Assembly: GCA_965221205.1 (NCBI GenBank)
Contig: OZ244870.1
Span: 558,001-622,000, forward strand
DNA length: 64,000 nt
From: CBDFMG01 sp965221205 [NCBI: bacterium]
GTDB lineage: Bacteria; SM23-31
Reading direction: 5' to 3'
Shown here piece by piece: positions 55,541-63,940 of the stretch. Numbering within the stretch: position 1 is the stretch's first letter; each line of letters starts with the position of its first letter. Position numbers and translations under genes: made by a program. Below the pieces are notes generated by a model. It worked only from the letters and a program-made list of their open reading frames with translations, searched no databases and was not told the DNA's origin.

Positions 55541-56950
55541 ATGGTATCAAAAATTATTATTGTACTCATATCATTGATGTTCGCAGTACCGGATGCTCTT
55601 GCACAGCAAGGCTCAAGTTTCATAGACCCATTGCCGGCGCGTACGGCTGAGACCGATATGGAAGCGCTTCGCCTGATGAGGAACGACAAACTTGACCTAG
55701 TTCTGCCGGGAGCCATGCGTGACAATAATGTAGACATGTGGATCCATGTAACTCGCGGTCACGACCCATTGGCTGTACAGCTTGGAAAGACATCCGGGTA
55801 TTTGATTTTCACCGATTTAGGAAATAAGATCGAGCGGGCTCATTTTGGAGGAAGTGCCGGCGCTATTGAAAATATTGATGTACGTGGTTCTGAAAATGTC
55901 GCTCGGGCATTTGCCGGTTATAATTATGACAATTCTGATCCGAGTCAGGGATATTCTGTTCCCGAAGTTTTCAACGAAATAACAGATTTTGTCGCTGAAC
56001 GCGATCCGCAGACGATTGCCGTTAATTATTCCGATTTTCTTCCTGTATCCGATGGTATTTCGTATACCCAATTTTTAAAACTGCAAAAAATATTGGGACC
56101 GAAATATTCTGCAAGAATTGTCTCGGCTGAAAGAGTTATATCAGATTTTCTGGTAAGAAGGACAAGTAGAGAGGTAGCGGCACAGGTTGAAATATTGGCG
56201 TTGGCACGTCAGCGTGCTGTAACAAATATAAGGAATATCGTACCGGGTAAAACAAGGGTACGGGATGTAGGAGCCAATGTCCTCTATTCAGCGGTTTCCA
56301 GTATGTCCGAGACACGCTCTCGTGACTACATATTGCAGCGAGGTGATTTATTTCATGGTGGCGGTGGAGGCGGTACCCTGGGCAAATATATGGACATGGA
56401 TGTTGATACAAAAACGTATGCTTATATATTGCGAGAAGGAGAAACAGAAGCTCCCAAATTTTTACAGGAAGTCTATGATCTGGCGATAGCAGGTCAAGAA
56501 ATTATGCGACCCCACATGAGAGTCGGTATGACCGGGGGAGAGTCATTGGCAGAGATGGTCAAAGCCATGGAAAATGCGGGTTATATCTATACACCATTTA
56601 CCGATAATGGTCAAAAAGACTATGAAATGGTTCGGAGAGTGCTTGCTAATACTGATAAACCGGGATTTTCTATCGATAATCACAGTATGATTAATAATCG
56701 CATCGAAACCGGGGAAGTTGAAGTTGACGTTAGAACAGAAGGTACGTCAATGGGGCCTTTTCGAACATTCACGCACCATTTAAAAATTCAGGAAAACCAT
56801 CTCTTTGCTTTTGAATATATGGTCCATAAGAATATTGATGAGCGGCCCGGCTATCCGTTAGCCTTTAACATTTCGAATCCTCAAATTATTACCAGTAAGG
56901 GAGTTGAAAATATTCAGGTGCCAAATGAGGGGATGATACTGATCAAATAA
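55541..56950 (+). CDS. Secreted M24-like protein with poly-Gly in place of the first metal strand
   Basis: 469 aa from ATG 55541 (ATGAGGAGAATGTA leader; signal ends DALAQ). LPGAMRDNNVDMWIHVTRG marks the family. In the M24 domain the strand for the first Asp reads FHGGGGGGTLGKYMDMDVD: the ligand is lost in a six-Gly run. The second Asp (VDTKTYAY), His (DNHSMIN) and first Glu (FEYMVH) are kept, the last Glu is Ser (NISNPQI). An intact frame with a broken metal site suggests a maintained non-catalytic function. Paralogue of the gene at 14782, which has seven Gly. Confidence 0.88.
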   Translation: MVSKIIIVLISLMFAVPDALAQQGSSFIDPLPARTAETDMEALRLMRNDKLDLVLPGAMRDNNVDMWIHVTRGHDPLAVQLGKTSGYLIFTDLGNKIERAHFGGSAGAIENIDVRGSENVARAFAGYNYDNSDPSQGYSVPEVFNEITDFVAERDPQTIAVNYSDFLPVSDGISYTQFLKLQKILGPKYSARIVSAERVISDFLVRRTSREVAAQVEILALARQRAVTNIRNIVPGKTRVRDVGANVLYSAVSSMSETRSRDYILQRGDLFHGGGGGGTLGKYMDMDVDTKTYAYILREGETEAPKFLQEVYDLAIAGQEIMRPHMRVGMTGGESLAEMVKAMENAGYIYTPFTDNGQKDYEMVRRVLANTDKPGFSIDNHSMINNRIETGEVEVDVRTEGTSMGPFRTFTHHLKIQENHLFAFEYMVHKNIDERPGYPLAFNISNPQIITSKGVENIQVPNEGMILIK

Positions 56951-57052
56951 ATCTTAAATGAAAATCATAACATTACAATGTTTAATCACATTCGAAGTAA
57001 TTCACAAATAAATATAAAAAATCAACATTGTACTATAATGAGGAGTAAGGCT

Positions 57053-58489
57053 ATGTTATATCGAGCTTTGATGTTACTCATTTCTGTGATGTTTTTAGTG
57101 TCTGTTGCCAATGCACAGCCGGGTGTTCATACAGCAAAGACAGGCGGAGAAGTGCTTCGTCTTTTACGAAACGAAAAGCTTGATCTTATTTTGCCGGGAG
57201 CCATGCGCGACAACAATGTGAACATGTGGATACACGTCGCTCGTGGTAGAGATCCACTGGTTCAGCAATTTGGATCAACCTCCGGTTATTTGATTTTTAC
57301 CGATCTGGGGGATAGGATTGAGCGGGCTGTGTTCGGTAGTTCAGGAGCCGTTGAAAATATTGACGTACACGGTTCAATCAACATTTCACGAGCTATTGCG
57401 GGTTATAATTATAACAATTCAGACCCTAGGCAGGGTTTTTCGGTTCCCGAAGTCTTCAATGAAATAACAGAATTTGTTGCCGAACGAGATCCGAAAACGA
57501 TTGCTGTAAATTATTCTGATTGGCTTTCCGCAGCAGATGGGATTTCCTATACCCAATATCTGCAATTGGAAAAGATATTAGGACCAAAATATTCTGAGAG
57601 GATTGTCTCAGCGGAGAATGTCATTACAGATTTTCTTTCAAGAAGGACTCTGAGGGAAGTAGCAGCAATGACCAATACTGTGGAAATGAATCGTCAGAAT
57701 TTTTCACGGGCTTTATCTCGTATCGAGCCGGGTGTTACAACGATAGGAGATATAACCTGGTGGGCGAATGAAGAGGCATTCAAGCGGGGTTTAGTAGATT
57801 ATAGCACATGGTCACCGGGGGGTCTTCGGGTTTACTATTCAGCAGTATCTGAACCTGTTGAACCACCAGACGTCAGATGGTGGATCCGTCACCCTGACTA
57901 TGTTCTTCAGCGTGGTGATTATTTTATTTTTAATACTGATCTTAAATATATGGGCTTTGGGACAGATAGTAAAGTTCATGCTTATATTTTGAGAGAAGGG
58001 GAAACCAGTGTTCCTGAGAGTTTTCAGAAAGTCTTTGATCTGGGGATACAAGCATTGGATATCTTGCGGCCACATATGAAAGTCGGCATGACCGCCGGGG
58101 AATCTTTGGATGCTATGGTCAAAGCCATGGAAGATGCAGGCTATGTATATACTCCATTTTTAGACAATGGCACTGAAGATTATAAGATAATACAGAAGGC
58201 GCTCGCTAATACTGATAAACCGGGATTTTCCATTGACAATCATTCTTTTGGTAATAATGGCGGTAACTTGAGAGTAGAAGGACCTTCAATGGCGCCCTTT
58301 CGGGTAAACACGCTTCATCTAAAAATTCCAGAGAATTTCATTTTTGCTTTTGAATATATGGTCCACATGAACATTCCTGAAAGGCCGGGTTTTCCACTTG
58401 CAATGAATTTTTCGAATCCTCAGATTGTAACCAGCCGGGGAGTTGAATGGCTTAGGGCACCTAATGAGAAAATTGTACTGATCCATTGA
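57053..58489 (+). CDS. Secreted M24-like protein, two metal ligands replaced
   Basis: 478 aa from ATG 57053 (AGGAGTAAGG upstream; an ATG at 57038 overlaps the ribosome site). Signal ends SVANAQ, then PGVHTAKTGGEVLRLLRNEK and LPGAMRDNNVNMWIH (Asn for the usual Asp of DMW). First metal Asp is Asn (IFNTDLKY), second Asp kept (GTDSKVHAY), His kept (DNHSFGN), Glu kept (FEYMVH), last Glu is Ser (NFSNPQI). It looks intermediate between the complete copies and the poly-Gly copies. Dispersed repeat 5 bp after the stop. Confidence 0.88.
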   Translation: MLYRALMLLISVMFLVSVANAQPGVHTAKTGGEVLRLLRNEKLDLILPGAMRDNNVNMWIHVARGRDPLVQQFGSTSGYLIFTDLGDRIERAVFGSSGAVENIDVHGSINISRAIAGYNYNNSDPRQGFSVPEVFNEITEFVAERDPKTIAVNYSDWLSAADGISYTQYLQLEKILGPKYSERIVSAENVITDFLSRRTLREVAAMTNTVEMNRQNFSRALSRIEPGVTTIGDITWWANEEAFKRGLVDYSTWSPGGLRVYYSAVSEPVEPPDVRWWIRHPDYVLQRGDYFIFNTDLKYMGFGTDSKVHAYILREGETSVPESFQKVFDLGIQALDILRPHMKVGMTAGESLDAMVKAMEDAGYVYTPFLDNGTEDYKIIQKALANTDKPGFSIDNHSFGNNGGNLRVEGPSMAPFRVNTLHLKIPENFIFAFEYMVHMNIPERPGFPLAMNFSNPQIVTSRGVEWLRAPNEKIVLIH

Positions 58490-58493
58490 GCAT

Positions 58494-58550
58494 AAAGATT
58501 CGCAAATTGTGCAGCCTGAGGTGGTGAAAATACTTGTAAATGTCAAGCAC
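58494..58550 (+). repeat. Dispersed repeat, copy 20 (type A, long)
   Basis: AAAGATTCGCAAATTGTGC, AGCCTGAGGTGGTGAAAA, TACTTGTAAATGTCAAGCAC. Best example of the 3' extension. It lies between the M24 genes at 57053 and 58671. Confidence 0.85.
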
Positions 58551-58670
58551 ATTTCTTATTATAGAACACGAAATATCCGAAATAAGGTGAAGTCGTACAA
58601 ATTAGTTGCAAATGTCAGTATTACTTCAGATTATTTACAAATAGTATCAATTATAAGAAAGGGAAGCGCT

Positions 58671-60110
58671 TTGAACACGAAACGATTTTTTTGGTCATTT
58701 TTTTTATTATTTATCCTGTTAACTGGTAGCATCACATTTGCACAGGTACCGAAAGCGGGTTCAGGCAGAGATACGGCGAATTTTATCCCGATGCGGGAAC
58801 GTGTCCAGATCATGCAAAAGTTCTGGGAGTGGAAAAGAGAGAACGTACTTCCGATGGTTATGCGGGAGCAGGGAATAGACATGTGGATCATCAGGAATGA
58901 TGAAGAGCCACTCTACCGTTCGACTTCTTATAGAGAGCATCCGGTATTTCTCTCCTTACTTCCGGCAAATCATGAGGGGATGGCTTATCCAAGTCAACAC
59001 AGAGGTTCCCGTTCCGGGATACCCGGATTTTTGCTTTTTTACGATACGGGAAACGAGATCGAATATGTTGAACCAAAAGATTTTGTTCATATTACGGAAT
59101 TAGTAAGAAAACGGGATCCCAAAAAGATCGCGGTCAGCATGAAAAACCTCGCTATTCGAAGACAGAAAATCGGTGAAACATCGCAATATAGTATTGTTAC
59201 GACTGATGAATTGACCAAAGCTTTGGGAAATAAATATGCTTCACGGAGTGTCGATTCATGGATTCTCGGTATTCGGTGGCTCTCGACGTTAAGCCCTGAG
59301 CAGATAAGTTTATACCGCTACGTTCAGGGAATGCATAATGATATTCTTGCCGAAGCTTTTTCCAATAAAGTTGTTACACCCGATGTTACGACAACAGACG
59401 ATATCAACTGGTGGCTGCGGCATAGATATTCAGATCTTCATTTAGACATAGACAACCACCCGTCCATCACTGTTACGAGGAGGCCATCAAAAATTTCTGA
59501 ATATGGTAATGATCCCGATAATTTCAGACGTGGCAAAACCGGAAACGGTGTGAATATGATTGTCAGGCGTGGAGATATCATCAATTGTGATTCGGACATT
59601 ATGCTTCTCGGTGTAGAAACCGATTCTCACCAGCACGCGTATGTGCTTCAGAAAGGCGAAGAAGATGTTCCGGAGGGTTTAAAAAGGGCACTGCGGATCG
59701 TTAATGATATTCAGGATGACTACAGAAAAGAATTCAAAATGGGTCGCACAGCGGAGGAGATACGCGAAGCCTCGGAGAGAATTCCGCGTAATCCTCTTAT
59801 AATAGACACATCAAATGGTTTTCATCCTCCGCCGATGTTCATCAGAAGGTTTACTCAGAATGGATTATTGTTTTCTCGTGGAACATACGTTACGGGAATG
59901 GGTTCAGGGTATAAACAGCATCCACTTCTATCTCCTGACCTCCCACTTCATTATAATACGATCTATGCGTTTGAGCCGCATACCAGTGTTAGAGTCGATG
60001 GATGGGGTGAATACGGCGTAGAAGTCGGAGTTGGACAACTTGCAATATTTACTGAAAATGGTTTAGAATATCTTGATAGACCAAATATCGAATGGCATGT
60101 AGTTAAATAA
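58671..60110 (+). CDS. Secreted M24-like protein (subfamily B), last Glu ligand missing
   Basis: 479 aa from TTG 58671, chosen because AAGGGAAG precedes it and the signal peptide (ends SITFAQ) begins there; the frame is open 54 codons upstream, through the repeat. REQGIDMWIIRNDEEPLYRS; Asp (NCDSDIMLLG), Asp (ETDSHQHAY), Glu (YAFEPHTS) present; last Glu position is Gly/Gln (VGVGQLAIFTENG). Near-identical in design to the minus-strand gene at 31222, so one was copied ~27 kb away, apparently with its upstream repeat. Confidence 0.88.
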   Translation: MNTKRFFWSFFLLFILLTGSITFAQVPKAGSGRDTANFIPMRERVQIMQKFWEWKRENVLPMVMREQGIDMWIIRNDEEPLYRSTSYREHPVFLSLLPANHEGMAYPSQHRGSRSGIPGFLLFYDTGNEIEYVEPKDFVHITELVRKRDPKKIAVSMKNLAIRRQKIGETSQYSIVTTDELTKALGNKYASRSVDSWILGIRWLSTLSPEQISLYRYVQGMHNDILAEAFSNKVVTPDVTTTDDINWWLRHRYSDLHLDIDNHPSITVTRRPSKISEYGNDPDNFRRGKTGNGVNMIVRRGDIINCDSDIMLLGVETDSHQHAYVLQKGEEDVPEGLKRALRIVNDIQDDYRKEFKMGRTAEEIREASERIPRNPLIIDTSNGFHPPPMFIRRFTQNGLLFSRGTYVTGMGSGYKQHPLLSPDLPLHYNTIYAFEPHTSVRVDGWGEYGVEVGVGQLAIFTENGLEYLDRPNIEWHVVK

Positions 60111-60194
60111 GTATGTATTACCAGACCAGAATAATTTCTTTTAAAATTTTTGATTGGTTTAGAAAATTTCTAACAACATGAAGGGAAGCAACTT

Positions 60195-61082
60195 ATGTCA
60201 TCTCAACAAATTTTGTATACCATCCTTACTGTAGCCTTATTTCTGAGTTTCTGTAGTTCGGAAACGCCCGAATCAGTAGTGACCGATGTGGAGAAAACCC
60301 ATTATGGGGGATGTGTCATGCTTTCACAGGCGACTTCGGCTCCAGGTAATCTGTATATGAATACCGGTATTGTTCCAGCAGACGAATACCCGCCATTCAC
60401 AAAAAAGATCACGGTTTACGGCTTTACCCTGGTAGGCCGGGATAACATTACAGATGACTTTATGAATAACGTCGCTAAAACTATCATAGAAATGTTTCCG
60501 CAGGGTGGCTCTATTGATGGTGCACTTCAGGAATCGTTTATCAGGAACATGTACGAATACAGGGCTTTGATCCCTTTATATAAGGGTAGAGACCGTATTA
60601 CGGATCCCGAAGATCTGGCAGCGTGGAATGTTACAAGAAGTCGGAACAGCGTATGTGACGTAATAATGGAACTCGAAGGAAGACAGGTGATGGAAGTAGT
60701 TGAACACATTTTACACTATGCAAATGATGTAGGACTTCACTATACATTTCCCGATGAATGGGCGGTCACGACCGAATCGCAGCTATATCAGTTCATGCTG
60801 GAGGCGGTTGAAAAAGGTTACTATGACGTAAGTTCCTATGAACGGATCGAAGATGAAGAGCGCCGGATACGGGTTTCACTTCAGGAATTCGGTTACTGGA
60901 TCATTTCCACCGTATGGGATCTTCAGGAACCCTATGGCCCGGGACATGACGAGTGGACAATCAGGAATAATGCTGATTTACAGGATAAAATGCCACAACT
61001 TTATGAGATGTATGAACAGACCGTTTCGAAAATTATGGTGTCACCAGGTCACTCACTGCTCGGTGAGTTGTTTGGTATTTAA
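60195..61082 (+). CDS. Secreted ExxxH-family protein, divergent member
   Basis: 295 aa, N-terminal hydrophobic stretch ending SFCSSET (possible lipoprotein). FTKKITVYGFTLVGRD matches the opening of the family. The motif is VMEVVEHILHYANDVGLHYT, with Glu and His four apart (E-H-I-L-H), and QEFGYWIISTVWDLQEPYG follows at the place of NEYFA in the RTX members. No RTX tail and no acidic calcium loop. AGGGAAG precedes the ATG. Function unknown. Confidence 0.68.
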   Translation: MSSQQILYTILTVALFLSFCSSETPESVVTDVEKTHYGGCVMLSQATSAPGNLYMNTGIVPADEYPPFTKKITVYGFTLVGRDNITDDFMNNVAKTIIEMFPQGGSIDGALQESFIRNMYEYRALIPLYKGRDRITDPEDLAAWNVTRSRNSVCDVIMELEGRQVMEVVEHILHYANDVGLHYTFPDEWAVTTESQLYQFMLEAVEKGYYDVSSYERIEDEERRIRVSLQEFGYWIISTVWDLQEPYGPGHDEWTIRNNADLQDKMPQLYEMYEQTVSKIMVSPGHSLLGELFGI

Positions 61083-61104
61083 AGGAGATTCGTCTCATTC
61101 GTTG

Positions 61105-61138
61105 ATAGTTCGCAAATTGTACATTTTGTAGAGTAAAT
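61105..61138 (+). repeat. Dispersed repeat, copy 21 (type A, diverged right half)
   Basis: ATAGTTCGCAAATTGTACAT then TTTGTAGAGTAAATGC, 23 bp after the ExxxH gene and ~97 bp before the next start. Confidence 0.75.
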
Positions 61139-61234
61139 GCTTACCGTACTATTTGATTCAATATATCATAATGTTTTGACGGCGACCGGTCAAAAAGTTA
61201 ATGTGAAGTTGTACCTTAATTAAGTCGAGGTTGC

Positions 61235-61890
61235 ATGAAATTTGTATCAACTGTATGGTTTGTACTTTTAGTTATAGTATGTGTGAATTGCGGTTCGACT
61301 AGCACAGCAACAAGTCCATTTACCAAACAGGTAGAAGTGCTTGGGTTGCACGTTTATGCGACAAACACGACAGAGGATGACAAGCTGCTTCATGTAGCCG
61401 CAGTCTTGGCAGAATATATCGACAACAACGAAGACGGCGTTCCCGATAACCCAAAGATTATGAAGGCACTGATTGAGGGTAAAGGCGCCATCGTAACGAC
61501 GGATACGGAGGAAGATGCCCAGCGAATCCGCAGAGAGGGGTTGAAGCGTCCGAGAGGCCAGGAGATAGAGGGCGGCGAGTATGCACATCTGAATGCGAAA
61601 GCGCGGGGAGTATTTGACGTTTCATTAGAGGAGGTTCTGCACCAGGTAACCGACATTGATGGGGAGGTGCATATCCTGAAGTTTTCGGCAGAGTGCCCGG
61701 CACCGAAATGGCAAATGCGGTGGATTTGGCAAGAGGAGGGCGTTATATGGATCCACCGGAACAGTACCCTGAAGACGCCTGGTATACCTATTACGACTAC
61801 GACGAGACGTGCGATTACGACCGTCAGCTTTCGGAATATCTTTACTGGTGGTTTACGTCGATACTGGGCGGACAGGGTATGTATCACTGA
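61235..61890 (+). pseudogene. Broken ExxxH-family lipoprotein, paralogue of 11999
   Basis: ATG 61235, signal ending CVNCGST (lipoprotein-like). VEVLGLHVYATNTTEDDKLL, the acidic loop YIDNNEDGVPDN and SLEEVLHQVTDI match the gene at 11999. A missing G near 61658 shifts the frame; the other frame continues GRVPGTEMANAVDLARGGRY and DYDRQLSEYLYWWFTSILGG but stops at 61890, about 55 codons earlier than the paralogue. The lost 3' end makes it a real pseudogene even if the frameshift is an error. Confidence 0.8.
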
Positions 61891-62114
61891 CTGTTTACAA
61901 TATGCGTTGAGATATTATCTTGTAAGTCAATATCCCGTAAAAAGTTATTAGAACATTATAAGCGAAAAATTATTTTTTATTTAGCTCACGAGTTAATGGT
62001 CATTCAAACGGCTAAATTTACTCAGGATAAGTTGCGATATTATTGCATTATTCGCGAATGTGTTGCCGAATATGAAGGCCGTTTAACACACAAATTTGCC
62101 GGTTACATTGAAAT

Positions 62115-62186
62115 GGTATTCGTCCAGAACATTTTAATCTTTACCTGAAAAAATTTGAGATCCGGTTTAATAACCGTAATCACTAA
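62115..62186 (+). mobile_element. Possible transposase C-terminal remnant
   Basis: In the otherwise gene-free stretch 61891-62255 one frame reads GIRPEHFNLYLKKFEIRFNN then RNH and a stop, similar to the C-terminal end of IS1595-type transposases (pattern HL..YL.EF.FRFN.R). Too short to be sure. Confidence 0.35.
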
Positions 62187-62255
62187 ATCGATAAATTACA
62201 ACAGAATATTACTAATATTTAACGTAATTTCCTTGTCTAGACCTAAAGATTTATT

Positions 62256-63509
62256 ATGACAACCATAAGCAAAAAAACATTTCTAATATCACTCATTCTG
62301 TTTCAAATGTTATTGTTTACTTGTAGCGAAAACAATATTACGAATCCTAATTCACCACCATCATTAAGTATAACCGAACGTGAGGTTATAGGTTTAAGCA
62401 ATGATTTCGGCATATCGCTATTCAAAGAAATCAATAAATCCGAACTAATTGACAATATTTTCATATCTCCGTGAAGTGTATCTCTTGCTCTTGCCATGGC
62501 CTATAACGGTGCCGATGGTACAACTGAAGAAGCTATGAGAGCCGCACTGAAATACGGTGGTCTATTGCAGCAAGACATCAACAATTCTTTCCGTCATATT
62601 ACCGATATGTTAACAGGGCTTGACTCACGTATAGAAATTCTAATTGGAAATTCAATCTGGTTGAGAGAAAAATTTAATGCATTTGTATCTGAGAATTTTC
62701 TTGATATAAACAGAACTTATTTTGATGCCGAAGTGACTTTATTAGATTTCACTGACCCACAATCTGTGTCCACTATAAATAATTGGGTAAATAGTAAAAC
62801 GAATGGGAAAATTCCAAAAATCATTGAAAATATCAATGATGAAATTGTAATGTTTCTTATAAGTGCAATATATTTTAAGGGAGATTGGACAAATCAATTT
62901 AAATCAGAAAACACAGTCGATGGCGATTTTTTTCTGATAGACGGCACAAATAAATTGACGAAGATGATGTCTCAAAAATTCACATTCGAATATATGAAAG
63001 GCAATAATTTTCAGGTTGTTAATCTTCCATATGGAGAACAAGCTTTTAGTATGACAATTATTCTTCCCAATGAAAATGAGAATATCAATAATTTCATCTC
63101 ACAATTAGATAATAATCAATTGCAGCAATGGATTGACGGCATTCAGGAGTCAAATGTTGCGCTCTCTATGCCTAAATTCAAACTTGAATATGATAAAACC
63201 TTAAATGATGTATTAAAAATTCTTGGAATGGAAATTGCGTTTATCCACAATCAAGCTGACTTCTCAAATATAATTTCGCGTGAAGATTTATTCGGTGAAA
63301 ATTTATTCATCGATGAAGTTCTACACAGTACGTTTATTAACGTCAATGAAGAAGGGACTGAAGCAGCGGCAGCAACTTCGGTTGGGATTGGTTTAACGTC
63401 TGCCCCTAATTTTGTAGAACTTAGGATAAACAGACCATACATTTTTTTAATCAGAGGAAAATCCTCCAACACGATTTTATTTATTGGCAAAATAATTGAT
63501 CCTGCTTAA
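62256..63509 (+). pseudogene. Serpin lipoprotein gene interrupted by one in-frame TGA
   Basis: 417 codons. Signal with lipobox LFTC|S. The frame reads SNDFGISLFKEINKSELIDN, IFISP, then TGA (62472-62474), then SVSLALAMAYNGADGTTEEA; serpins normally have Leu, Phe or Tyr at that place (TTA to TGA would do it). All later serpin parts are present: VMFLISAIYFKGDWTNQF, FSMTIILPNE, an inhibitory hinge (NEEGTEAAAATSV) with reactive loop VGIGLTSAPN and the closing NRPYIFLIRGKSSNTILFIG. An active serpin would trap serine or cysteine proteases outside the cell. Unless the stop is a sequencing error, it is freshly dead. Confidence 0.85.
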
Positions 63510-63616
63510 GACTCATCTAATATATACGTGGTCCTTCAAACAAGAAATTTTAGCAGTTCTATTGACAATGATGATGAACGATTATTCGTGTAGCTGGCCC
63601 TGAATGTGTCTACGGT

Positions 63617-63940
63617 TTGAATGGAATTAATGAATGGGATAAATATTCCAATGATTCCTATTTATCTATTGTTGTAGATGAGGAAAACAATAAGTGGTTT
63701 GGGAGCATTGATAAACCTGAGCTTCTTAGAATTGATGTATTAGGTGATGCTGTTGAAGTACCTTTGACTTCAGTTGCAACTATAGGTGCAATTTCTGAAC
63801 ATCTCTCTTTTTTAGCAATCCTTTATTGCCAATTTGGCAATAAAAATTTCATAATTTTGCCGATTGATCATTCAATTAATTCTTTTACTTTTCATTTGTG
63901 GTTAACCATGAAAAAATTAGTGGAAGAATTTTTTGAGTGA
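63617..63940 (+). CDS. Beta-propeller-like fragment (partial or remnant)
   Basis: TTG 63617 frame, 107 codons. NEWDKYSNDSYLSIVVDEEN, KWFGSIDKPELLRIDV resembles one Reg_prop/two-component-sensor propeller blade (I.VD..NNKWFGT...L.R.D). The rest (FLAILYCQFGNKNFIILPID) does not continue the pattern. No ribosome site. Probably a gene remnant. Confidence 0.35.
   Translation: MNGINEWDKYSNDSYLSIVVDEENNKWFGSIDKPELLRIDVLGDAVEVPLTSVATIGAISEHLSFLAILYCQFGNKNFIILPIDHSINSFTFHLWLTMKKLVEEFFE

Noticed and set aside
275-61138. CRISPR array or tandem satellite formed by the dispersed repeat.
   Set aside because: Copies are kilobases apart, diverged, and separated by genes; no regular spacers and no cas genes.
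275-61138. Classical integron attC sites.
   Set aside because: The core lacks the usual RYYYAAC and GTTRRRY boxes and no integrase is visible; only the cassette-like arrangement is similar.
62016-62154. Open frame before the serpin (LRYYCIIRECVAEYEGRLTH) as a real gene.
   Set aside because: No start or domain; it overlaps a better transposase-like remnant in another frame.
24303-62474. Recoded TGA (as Trp, Gly or selenocysteine), because four otherwise readable genes have an in-frame TGA (24303, ~36722, 40414, 62472).
   Set aside because: Many intact genes here end with TGA (for example 5452, 14642, 19744, 58489), the residues expected at the four sites differ (Trp-like, Gly, unknown, Leu), and the 40.1-40.9 kb gene also has an in-frame TAA. 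Nonsense mutation is simpler.
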